DNA of 64,000 nucleotides from Albifimbria verrucaria (lineage: Eukaryota; Ascomycota; Sordariomycetes; Hypocreales; Stachybotryaceae). Position numbers and translations under genes: made by a program. The stretch covers positions 4,216,001 to 4,280,000 of the forward strand of contig JAHREC010000009.1 of assembly GCA_020081605.1 (NCBI GenBank). The letters run 5' to 3'. Of this stretch, positions 49,936 through 59,916 are shown piece by piece. Under the pieces are notes generated by a model. It searched no databases. It was given only the letters and a program-made list of their open reading frames with translations, and was not told where the DNA came from. How positions within the stretch are numbered: the first letter of the stretch is position 1; every line of letters starts with the position of its first letter.

Positions 49936-50182
49936 ATGCAACCTATTCGTGCGCCTGTCGAACTGGAAGCAGGGTTGGTGGCTTACGCGAAGCCATTGGG
50001 GTTAGCTTCCAAGGTGCGTCTCGTCTTTTTTCCGGTGCTCTATATGTGATTGACGCCCGCGTCTGACCACAAGCATAATACAGGTACCAGGCACCAGGTG
50101 CCCGACCTGCCTCCAGTACGGCAAAGAAGTTTGGGTTATCCCCGGTAGAACCTGTGGGTACTGTGGCACGCCATGTGGTTGA
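49936..50182 (+). CDS. 58-residue zinc-ribbon microprotein (two exons)
   Basis: Found by splicing: exon 1 (49936-50013) encodes MQPIRAPVELEAGLVAYAKP followed by LGLASK. A 70-base intron with GTGCGT donor and ATACAG acceptor follows; exon 2 (50084-50182) encodes RCPTCLQYGKEVWVIPGR and then CGYCGTPCG-stop. Both joints keep frame. The pattern CPTC-x14-CGYC-x3-C is a compact zinc ribbon with an extra terminal Cys. No other exon-like pair is seen nearby. The segment VWVIPGRTCGYCGTPC looks strongly constrained, which argues for a real gene. The function is unknown; no membrane or signal segment is present. A further upstream exon (for instance ATGGCCGAG at 49027) is possible. Confidence 0.62.
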
Positions 50183-51422
50183 CAGGCCGCCATATTACAG
50201 GGAGCGGGTTAGTTCTTTGAATTTTAACATCGTCCGGGAGGCTCGATACTGACTCATGCATTACAGACAGCTTGGTGAGTGATGGGCAGCAAGGCAGGCA
50301 AAGGTCTTGAATTGAAGCAATGCAATGCAAGGAAGTTATGCGTCTACCATGACAGTGACGGGCAGTAGGCTCCTTTGCATGGTTCGGGCGTAGTACGAGC
50401 CGTGTACATTTGCGTCTTTCATGGTTGCTGAGCCTCCTAGGCTAATCCAGAACCCAGAAGCTGGGGTGGTGTACGGATGAGTTTGGAGCACGGTTTGTGA
50501 GATCGTTCAGGCTATATTTCCTTTGTTCAGTGCAATTCTTTGGGTAGTGAAATTGATGTGTTTGAGTAAAGCGCAACTCAACGAAGTCGACGCAATGAAG
50601 AGATGTGAAATTGTCGTAAGGGAGAATAGTATGATCTGACGAGTCTTGTGTAGCCACAACAACAGCCTCAGCGGGGGTCGGAGGCAAGGAGGCACAACTG
50701 CCCGGGGTCTCGGGTATAAAGCTCACCACAGCAACCAGCCCCATCGACGCGTCGGCCGCCGGGTGTTTGCCGCCTGGTTCCCGTTGTCCGATACTGTATT
50801 CTTGCGAGTGTGAGGAAGGATTCGATGACCAATTGCTTGAGGTATTGTGGTGGTGGTATCGACGCGAGGGTAGCGGGTCCCACAATCCAGCGGCAGCCTT
50901 CTCAAGCCTTCCCTCTTCAGGTTGACACAAGAGGCCCCATCTTTGCAACATCTAGGCGAAATTCCACAATGGGTCCCTCCCTAGATTTCTGTTGGTGGGC
51001 GTGCTTGAAGAATGAGGCGTGGTGGTAGTGGTATCGTAACTCACACCCGTATCCCGGCATAATGGTAACATGACCCGTCCCGTACATGGTGGCAGCAAGC
51101 CTTGAGACAGGGCAGAAGGGGAAGAAAAGGGAAGGGCAAGGGTGTCGGTTCGTCTGATGCAGGAATCAATGAGCTAAGGTCCACCTGTTGACTCTGCATG
51201 GTTTAGCCATAGGAAATTGGTTGATGGCACAGTACTCCATGGCGGTTGAAGAATGCATGTTTCCGTTTAAAGAAACTCGGTGAGCGGCTCGAGGCCTGTG
51301 AGGCATGTTACGTAGGGCCTATAGGCCGGAGACAGCGCCGCGTATTGGAAGCGTTGGACGAGCGCAGATGCCAATATGCCGCGCGTAATATAAGCCCATG
51401 GGATTGGAAGATTGGGAGATGG

Positions 51423-51470
51423 TATGTGCGTGCGTGCGTGTGTGTGTGTGTGTATGTGTGTGTGTGCGCA
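51423..51470. repeat. GTGC/GT microsatellite
   Basis: About 48 bases of GTGC followed by GT dinucleotides, interrupted by one TATG. Confidence 0.85.
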
Positions 51471-52375
51471 AGCTGCCATTGATTGATAAACGTGAATCCC
51501 ACATGTACTGACTGTAGCCCACGAGCAGGGCACGCGTGAAACGAGTCTGCAATGATCGGCTATCGCCAGAGACCAGATGCATGCAGGCTCGCATGCATGG
51601 GGGCGTGTAGGGAATATTAACAGAGTGAAATCGGAAGGTCGTGTGGGTTTATCGGACATTGTGGTCCGTTGCTAAGGGTGGGGGATGGAAAAGGGGGCCG
51701 TAGGGTGCAGGCAATGGCAAGGGAGCTCCTGTATGCTCTCCTGTCTTTAGCAGCTCCTCGGCCCAATCCGGAGAAAAGCTTTACCCTGCCGAGACCCTGC
51801 CCCGCCCCTGTTTGGATCGACTGTTGGCGTTTTTGGAGCCGTTGCACACACACCCTGCCCACAACCACTTCTCATTGGCCCTGTTCTCAACGACCATCAT
51901 GGATGGGCATGATCGACAATGCCTTCTTCCAGATGTTGGAACAGCAGCATCACTCGCCAGTCAAGGTTTGCAGCTTGGCCTCATTCTTGATTGACGACCT
52001 ATGAGTTATGCCCCTGAGCGGGATTAAGACGAGCGACCGGTATTGATTGGATATACGTCCCTGCTGATGGTTGGCGATGCACCCATCACACTCTTGTGCT
52101 TCGTGCACTTCCTGAGTCGATATCGAGCAAATAAGTCGTCCTGTACGTTCCATGGGAAAACTCCTCGCAGCATCGGAATCTGACGACTCCGGGCCTGTGG
52201 GTCAACGAGGAGTTGCAGCACCATGTCCTAGTTCAACCAGCCTCTCATCCTTGATGCACATTGATCCACTTGCGTTCTCGTGGCGGAGGTCAAACTTCTG
52301 CATTCGTACCCGGCTTCTCTTTCTCTCTGGATGCTCTGGGAGCCGGTGGGGACTTGACCCGTAAGATTTCCCTTG

Positions 52376-53036
52376 TTATACCGGCTGTTTGGTCACAGCA
52401 AACCCCAACCTAGCTTCAGGAAAGATTTCGATGTTTCTACTCCTAGCCGCCTTTCTCGCAACGTGGAATATTCTCAAGTCATCATGTAACTGTTCCCACC
52501 GAGGGGTCTCAGCTTGAAATTCAGCCTGGATCCTATCCCGAGTGGATAATATCATAAATGACCGGGCAACAGTTGTCAGGAAACTCTCGAACACAAGACC
52601 AAGTGATGTAATCAGCCCCTTAGATTTTCGCTTGAAGTTTCTGGAATATCTTACGTCGCTCGAAAGAAGCATGCGCTCTATAATTCTTGGCGATATCTCG
52701 GCTCTGGATAGAGTGCGAGTCGATCTTCTTCAGTGGCTAGGTCAACGGGTGGGTCTTAGACTCTTAACCTATGAGCTCGAGAGTCTCCAAGTCGTGTAAT
52801 TTGATTCGTCCGGCGATGAGATCCGGAACTAACATGATTGGTATTCCATGCAACTCTGTATTCGGAAACTTGACGCTGGTCGCATGGCGAAGGTCAGGAC
52901 GTGTGCGGACACGGGACGACAAATCCTTGGAGCGGTTGATTCCCACACTCATCAAAAGTGTGTCGGCGGTCCATTCCCGGACCATTCGCGCCGACGCTGC
53001 CTCGGACACCCAACACTTGCTCTCCTCTTGCTTCAC
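52376..53036 (-). pseudogene. Possible degraded ORF of unknown family
   Basis: Two minus-strand open stretches have protein-like composition: one ending FPNTELHGIPIMLVPDLIAG with RIKLHDLETLELIG-stop, and one with RIQAEFQAETPRWEQLHDDL and RIFHVARKAARSRNIEIFPE. Between them all three frames contain stops, so simple single-base repair does not join them. The IPIMLVPDLIAGRIK segment recalls nucleotidyltransferase-like proteins, but the catalytic GS and DxD motifs are not seen. The opposite strand is also open, which weakens the case. Confidence 0.22.
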
Positions 53037-55164
53037 GCCCTTCCCTGCCTAATAGTATGGACGGCGGGACAGTTTCCTCCCCTGTGACACGATCCTGATC
53101 CAAGCTGGTAACATAGTTATTGCTTTATCATAATTTTCAAGCCGCACTGCGTACCGCGGAAGCTGTCACCACTACTGACGGGTTCCATCCCCACTCTGGT
53201 CTCTAAACCAGTCTTGTCGACCAATGGTAGATCTTTTCTGGGCCTTCCACAAAGCCACTGACGACACTGCTCCTTTCGATAAATCCGCAGTATTTCGTGG
53301 TTACGCGAATGGGGACGCCCCAACCGAGAATTGTGTTCTTGCGTCAATAAAGATGCCACTGTACTTTGCCTCGACGCCAATCATCTCTCCTATGCCGCCC
53401 CTAAGGTGTTGCTATGTCGAGGTTGTGTCTCATCGAATGTGACTTCTCGTTTGCAGCTAGCTCCTCATTGTACTGTGACATACGGGGAACCGGATCACAT
53501 ATCTGGAGATGGCAGTATTACACGCAGGGGTGTGGCTGACGGCAAGGTGTGAATGGGACGCGAGTACCCTCGCTGTTCGCCTAGCCAGTTGCCAATGCTA
53601 TGGTGCAGGCATCCCATCTGGTCAGTCCTGGTTGCATGACAAGGTCCAAGAGTGGGTGCGTGTCGCCAAGGCCTGAACTAAATCAAATGCCGGTAGACGA
53701 GGATCTGCAACTGGGGGTTGTCGCGTTTCTCGGCCTTCTCATGCATCCGATTTCGCCTTTGGAACTGTGACTGACTTGATCTAAAGTGCAGGTCAGACTG
53801 GCTCTGATGTAGGCCTTCCTCTCTCGACGGCGGCGGTGTAGCGACCAAGTACCATATCCGCAGCCGCGATTCAATGTGTGTTAGATGTTCTAACGTCGAC
53901 TCGAGCGGACGCCCACCCGGTTCCACGACCAACATTAGCGAACATGACAAAAACTTCATGATCCGAACATAGCATGACCTCGGACGTTAACGCGAACGAG
54001 GGTTGAAGAAGGGAAAACAGGGCATACAGCGAGCTTGATGGAATTTCATGGAGGTCGAGCCAAAACTCGTTCGCCTGGCGTAAGAAGGGGGCAAGGATTT
54101 GGCCTTGCTAGAAAGATGCAGAGACCACCCCCGACGACATATTGGAGCAAGCTTCGTATATTCGTCACGCATGGTGCAAGTTAGGCTCGCCCCTTGCTCT
54201 GTTTGAAAACAATAGAGCAACGCGCGAGACACGCATTGGGCTGGGACGTGTGGGCGGGACCGCAACAAAATGCCATTGTATCGTGTACAGTGCAAACCGT
54301 TGGAGCGTCTCACGGGCTCGGCCTGTTGGCGATCATGATGGACCCGGGTGGTCGGAGCACAGCGTCTGATACGAGTAGACCACGACCGATGGAGAACCAC
54401 GCATAAAAATCCGTTGTCGTCAGAAGCATCTAGGACATGATTGCTGGCGCAACGTGGGCTCTGGAAAGCAATGGAGCGGAGCGGGCCAGGTGGCAGTATC
54501 TCCAGAGCAATTCACCTCCAAACCATTGGAAAAGAGGGAGAGAAAGGCAGGGGTGGGGGCGACGGCACTTAAGGAGGACTGGGCGGTTTTGAGAGTAGCC
54601 AAATGCTTCCGCAATGGCATTTCAAGGCCCCTGCCGAGGCTTCATGGAACCAAGAACTGCCGGGAATCAAACGTCACGATATCGCAAGAGAGCATGAAAT
54701 GGCTTGGTAACGTAGCGTTGCAGGGCCACGCTGTTTGAGACAAGGAATTGCCTGGGCCCTTTGGCCTCAGTGTGGCCTCATTGTATCCCCATGCCGACTA
54801 GACGCAGGCAACAATGCGTGAAGAAAGCACGATGTTCATGCTGAGCACGATGGCCGTGTCTGTCTGGCTATGCTATATCCGCTCCGGTCCTGACAATCAG
54901 CCGGTAGTTGCGACTTTGTGACATCACTCACTTACAGCGCAACCCCACACCAAGATCGACCCCTCATTAGAGCTTCGTTGTTGTAAGTTCAATGCCTTCT
55001 TGCCTTACCTCATCCACCCAGAGCTCTGTCCAATGACACTCGTCTATTCTCGATAGCTTCAGTTCTCCTCCTGTCTCGTCGACCCAAGCCCCTCTCTTTT
55101 CCTTTCCTGCAAGCAATTCGCATCCTCCCGTCACCCGACACCCGACACCCGACACCCTCCGTGT

Positions 55165-56364
55165 ATGGCCTTTAACCGTACGCGCGCCTCCATATCGCAA
55201 ACTTCACGATCAGCTCACAATCACATCTGCCACCGCGCCTCGTCCCCGACAGCGCTCGGCATCGCTTCGATAGCCCGCACCGCCCCGATCAAGGATCAGC
55301 CGCACCCGAGCTCTAGCCAGACTCGCTCCCTTCCTGCACACCGGCACTTCTCGACCCAGACGCCCATCATGTCGCCCATGCCAGCTACCCAGGGCCACAG
55401 CCAGGCCTGCTGCAACGTCCCGCCCGTCGTGGCCAATGGATACCAGGCCAAGGGCTCCTACGAGGAGATTGGTGGCTACAAGACTTGTGAGTAGGGCCAC
55501 AGCTGCACTGCGAACTTCAATCACCATGTTCTTCTCGAAGCAGCGCCCAACGCTACGTCATCTCGAACGAATACATTGGTTAACCATTTCCATCATCAAA
55601 TCAGACGTAACCGGCCCGGCCGATGCTACCAAGGCCCTTGTCGTTATCTACGACATCTTTGGCTACTTCGACCAGACCCTGCAGGGCGCCGATATCCTGG
55701 CCTACAGCGACGACCACCAGAAGTACAAGGTCTTTATCCCCGATTGGTTCAACGGCCAGCCCTGCCCCATCGAGATGTGAGTGGAAAGCATCATATGCTG
55801 ATGTAACAACGGAAACTGATTCTTCTATCCAGCTACCCTCCCGACAATGACGAGAAGAAGCAGCAGCTCGGTGCTTTCTTCGGCAAGTACCCGCCGCCCA
55901 AGGTTGCCGGCCAGGTGCCCGACTACGTCAAGGCCGTCAAGGAGAAGAACTCGTCCATCTCCGAGCTGGGCATCCTAGGTGTACGTACTCTCACCAGTTT
56001 GTTACAATAATCATTGATCTAACACACATTTAAGTACTGCTGGGGCGGCAAGGTCGTTGCTCTTGCTACCAAGGCCGACACCAACCCCTTCAAGGTCGCC
56101 GCCGTCGCACACCCCGCCATGGTCGACCCGGCCGACGCTGAGGGTCTCAAGATCCCTTTCATCATGCTGGCCTCTAAGGACGAGCCTGTTGAGGACGTCA
56201 AGAAGCTCGAGGATAACCTGAAAGTGCCGAAGCACATCGAGATCTTTGGCGACCAGATCCACGGCTGGATGGCCGCCCGCGCTGACTTGACCGACGACCG
56301 CGTCAAGGCCGAGTACGAGAGGGGCTACAAGACGCTGTTGGATTTTTTCAGCAAGAACTTTTGA
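55165..56364 (+). CDS. Dienelactone hydrolase family protein
   Basis: Four exons (55165-55486, 55605-55776, 55833-55980, 56035-56364) encode 323 residues without breaks. The alpha/beta-hydrolase core begins ACCNVPPVVANGYQAKGSYE. The catalytic triad is visible as Cys in GYCWGGK (about residue 216), Asp in LASKDE (about 262) and His in IHGWMAARAD (about 291). Other family marks are VTGPADATKALVVIYDIFG and the HHQKYKVFIPDWF region. The first 68 residues are rich in Arg, Ser and Ala, have no acidic residue until Asp44, and end in RHFSTQTP, a mitochondrial presequence pattern. A second Met at 55369 (MSPMPATQ) would give the ordinary cytosolic length. These enzymes open lactone rings in aromatic catabolism; the fungal substrate is usually unknown. 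Confidence 0.9.
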
Positions 56365-56563
56365 CTCAGATCAAGACTTTGAAGAAGCATTATGGAATAA
56401 TAAGGGGCGCTTCGTTGAGTTGAGGTGCTATCCATAAGCATGCTCATCGTAAACAAAGTGGGAAGCACAAGCGATGGCCTGCTCGCAGCTTTCCTAATCG
56501 ACAACAAAATGTGAAATACTCTAAAGCTTCAATGGCTGATGCTCATGATGAAATCTCTATGCT

Positions 56564-57604
56564 TTAATTTCCGCGGCTCTTCAACTCTTCAGCACCGCTC
56601 AAAATTTCCTCCATGTCTACGACCACAAAGTCACCAGCCTCCAGGCCACTTCCGTCATGACCCCTTCGCACCGCTGTAGATATCATATACTCATCCAGTA
56701 ACTTGGTCAGTGTCATTTCCACATCCTGAACCTTGGACCCATGGAACCAGACTTCCAGCTCCCGGGGTAATCCTCGTCCTCGCCCAGCTCATCCACGCCG
56801 TCTAGCGTCGTCGGCGCCAGCTCGCCAGGGGCGCGAAGCTGCGCATCTCCAAGTCGTGCAGCCACGGCGCGAGCAGGGCTTCGCCTGTCATCTTGACGTA
56901 GGCCTCGCGCAGGCACCACAGGGCGTAGAAGTAGGCGAGCAGACGGTCAATGCGGATGAAGGGCAGGCGCTTGAGGCGGGAGACCTCGCGCGGCGAGAAC
57001 ACCTCCTCGTGCACGTCGACGAAGTGCGGCCACCCTCGGTAGCGATCATTTTGTGGTCGCGCACGCTGCGCTCGCCCTGGCAAACAATGTCGACGCCGAC
57101 GGCGAGCCCCGGGGCGGGTGGTGCACGGCGATGAGGGCGACGATGCCGGCCTGGTGGGTCACGTTGAAAATGAGCGGCTCCGACCCGGCGCCGTCGTAGC
57201 CTGAGGGGATGATGAAGACGGGCTTGGTGCGGGCATCGCGGACGGGCGTGGCCTTGGCCCAGGGACGCCGCAGTACTTGGAGATGACATAGCGCTTAAGT
57301 AGCATAGAGCCGAGAGTGAGCTTTGCGTCCTTGACGAAGACGTAGCGTAGGACAGCGGCTCGCTCTGTATCAGTGAGGAGGTCTAAAGCCCGCGATGCCT
57401 AGCAAGAAATCGTCAGTCTATTTTTCTCATCCTTCAATCAATATCTCCCTATTTAGTAAAGGATATGCCGTTCCCTAATCTCGGCCAAAATAGCCTACAA
57501 CATACCACATTCTTCAAGTGGCTCGTCTCCGTAGCCTCGGGCCATAGCCGACGAGTATCCAACGCCCAGCGGACGACTGTGGTGGTTGCGTCGTTTGCGC
57601 TCAT
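56564..57604 (-). CDS. 4'-phosphopantetheinyl transferase, Sfp/NpgA type (five frame breaks)
   Basis: Two exons (57604-57506 and 57398-56564, intron 107 bases) plus five missing bases give exactly 312 residues. Breaks lie near 57262, 57114, 57031, 56829 and 56764, mostly in C/G runs. Visible motifs are LTLGSMLLKRYVISKYCGVPW, FNVTHQAGIVAL, the metal-binding GVDIV, and WCLREAYVKMTGEALLAPW, which carries the conserved Glu and Lys of the family's third motif; the tail has ELEVWFHGSKVQDV. The enzyme transfers phosphopantetheine from CoA to carrier domains of polyketide synthases, peptide synthetases and the lysine-pathway aminoadipate reductase. The gene converges on the dienelactone hydrolase, 200 bases from its stop. 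With so many breaks it would be missed or called a pseudogene by ordinary ORF finding. Confidence 0.88.
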
Positions 57605-58230
57605 GACCGCAGCGCAGCACGAAGCATGAATGAGAGGACAAGTGGCGAGGATGAACAGCAGCTGCCCTTGCAGTGAGGAGCGTCCTTTGCAGCCCCGATG
57701 TTCCACGGGGTTCGGTGCCTGCGTGAGTAAGACATGAGAGGTGATGTGAGGACTGATTGGGTTACATGGCGGATTCGGGTCCGCAGTGCAGGGTAGGTTG
57801 GTTTGTCGTGCACGGTGTTTTGACGGACTGCTGTGCTTTTGACTATCGATCTTGAGCCGCTATCAGATATAAAGTTGCAAAATGACTTGAATTTCCTAGC
57901 GGGTCTACTTATTTTGCCGATTCGATTCTTGTCTCATTTCATGGTGTTGCTAGGAGCAAAGAGCAGAGTATATGTTAGAGGTTGTCAATGAGTGTTGTCA
58001 CAGCTGGCCTATGCATCAGATGGCTTAGGGTCAATTTTAGCCAATGTCTTGTCCACACATGGACAACGCAGAGATCTTCCATTTAAAATAGGCAAAAGAT
58101 TCACTCTCGTGTCATTCATTAAGACTACCGCTAACCCATTCCTCCATGTTATATCATGGTCCTCCCATGCTCCTTAACACATATCCAGTGTAACAGCTTC
58201 CGTCGGTAACACTAGCTGATAGGCTGATCC
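57605..58230. other. Intergenic region
   Basis: About 620 bases between two minus-strand genes, including the phosphopantetheinyl transferase promoter. The open frames lack protein character. Confidence 0.5.
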
Positions 58231-58938
58231 TTATTCTTCCAAAAGTCGTTTCTCCTCATCTTGGCAGAAGCAGCAGTGGTTATTCTCCTCCAGGCTGTAG
58301 CAGAATCCTTCGTCGCCGACGCCGTTTGCCCCTTGGACCTCACTTGCTCCCTGTCCGCAAGCATTACATACGAGTTCGCCCGGCTCATAGGCATTGTCGC
58401 AAACCTCGCACATGTCTCCCCAGCCATCACAGACATCTCTCCATTCCTCAACTGCTTGCTGGTCAAGATCGTTGACGTGGTTAAGGTACTCCACCATCAG
58501 GATTTGGCATTCCCACCACTCTTGGTCTTCTCCGCCGGTGCCTTTGTTGGCGCATTCCCAAATAGGACCTAACATCGCTTGGGTTTGGATACTACCGTCG
58601 TAGCCGAAAAAGGCGGTTGCGCTGGGCAGATTGATGGCTCCAACCGAGCTAACATGTTGGAAACGGTGGAGAAGAGGATCCGCGGAGTCCATCTGCTCGG
58701 TATGTTTCTCGAATGAATGGTTAGCAGCATGGGCAGGGACAGCGGGCTCATTGTTTATAACCGCCTGGCGCTTGGCGGCGGGAGCTTCATCGTGACTCGC
58801 TTCATCATCTGAGCCCATCTTGGCCACTGATCTCTTCCTATGAGCCAAACGAATTTGGCATGTGTCGGTATTGGCAACTAAGTTTTGTTGGCCGCAAGAA
58901 AAATCGCCGTCGGCCTCTTGAGAGTTACGACCGATCAT
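58231..58938 (-). CDS. Acidic protein with Cys-rich C-terminus, unknown function
   Basis: An intact ORF of 235 residues; Met 58818 (MGSDDEASHDE) is a possible shorter start. I do not recognise it. The N-terminal third is charged, with AAKRQAV as a weak basic patch. The middle carries ATAFFGYDGSIQTQAML and WECANKGTGGEDQEWWECQI. The C-terminal 80 residues hold a likely zinc-binding module: CEVCDNAYEPGELVCNACGQG, then GFCYSLEENNHCCFCQDEE. That is two CxxC pairs plus a CxxxxxxxxCCFC cluster, ten or more cysteines in all. The pattern is RING/PHD-like in spacing but does not match either family exactly. No introns, signal peptide or membrane segment are seen. Confidence 0.6.
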   Translation of the reverse strand: MIGRNSQEADGDFSCGQQNLVANTDTCQIRLAHRKRSVAKMGSDDEASHDEAPAAKRQAVINNEPAVPAHAANHSFEKHTEQMDSADPLLHRFQHVSSVGAINLPSATAFFGYDGSIQTQAMLGPIWECANKGTGGEDQEWWECQILMVEYLNHVNDLDQQAVEEWRDVCDGWGDMCEVCDNAYEPGELVCNACGQGASEVQGANGVGDEGFCYSLEENNHCCFCQDEEKRLLEE

Positions 58939-59906
58939 GATTGCAGACGGTAAGCGTAGAAGAGAAGTATCTCAAAGGGTTACTTGATAGTTGCAAAACT
59001 TCGAAACTCCTGACAGCTCGAGTAAATTGTAAGAGCTTAGCAGGACAACTCCTTGCTGATGATAGAAGCTGGGTGAGAGGTTATGGGAATCGGTAGATCA
59101 AACCAAACACATAAGCCTCGAGCCCAATAAGATACTGCTAGGAAATGAACTAGCAGCAAATCAAGAGGCAGTTAGGTAGCTGATGATAAGAAAAGAAGAT
59201 GAAAGCTAAGACAAGCGACAGGGGAGAGAAGATATTTATATACCGGGGATATAAACCGGTTGTGCAACCTTGGAGTGTTGTCAAGTAAGTCTACTCTACG
59301 ATGTGTGTGTAGAAGTAAAAGGACAAAAGGGCCATAAAGCCTATTACCACACGGGATCTTTGATGCCATTAAGGTGTGCATGCTGGTGTCAATTGGTCAC
59401 GGACGTTAGTCTCAGTGCCACGGCGAGCAAAGGAACCAAAACGGAATCTCCAGCTCAAAATCTTGGACGTCCTAGGCATTTTTACAACTGCGCAAACCTA
59501 GGTTGCGTTGCTGGTTGTGCTGTGGTGGATGGTTCTGACGATGGGATACATGAGCCACCAGGGTCACTTGATCATGAAACAAGTCTAGACAGTATTCATC
59601 GGGAAGAGATTCAAGGCCCTAATCTTAAGCTTATTGACCTCACGTGGATAGCTCCGGGTCAAAGTAGGGTAATTGTAGCGTGAATGTTAGAAGAACAAGG
59701 AGAGAAGCATTGATGTCAATCATCCCTGGGAATTACTGGAAAGAATCTAAATCAGAGTTTTGTTGGCACCCAGTTTTTAGCCAGCAATGTATCCATTCGT
59801 GTGACTATCTGACAGTGTGCCACTAATTAGGAGTATGGTAATCATTCCAGTGACATGGAAGCTGATAGTAGTTGATGCAAAGCTTTCAGTTCTAGCTCAC
59901 TGCCTC
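58939..59906. other. Intergenic region, 1 kb
   Basis: Lies between two minus-strand genes. A plus-strand frame at 59270-59683 (137 codons) is open but has no similarity I recognise and no clear start context. The region should hold the promoter of the Cys-rich gene. Confidence 0.45.
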
Positions 59907-59916
59907 TCAGTCAGTC

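Larger units (their letters stand above)
50183..55164. other. Gene-poor stretch, 5 kb
   Basis: Apart from a doubtful relic at 52376-53036 I see no gene. A GT-rich microsatellite lies at 51423-51470. The last 200 bases before 55165 are pyrimidine-rich and include three ACACCCG-type copies near 55135-55160, probably the dienelactone hydrolase leader. There are many open frames under 100 codons with no protein-like composition. Confidence 0.45.

Noticed and set aside
51040..51125. tRNA-like stretch with GGCATAATGGTAACAT
   Set aside because: The A-box-like word is present but there is no B box or matching acceptor stem downstream.
59270..59683. Plus-strand frame of 137 codons
   Set aside because: Mixed composition, no start context, no recognisable motif; kept as unsupported.
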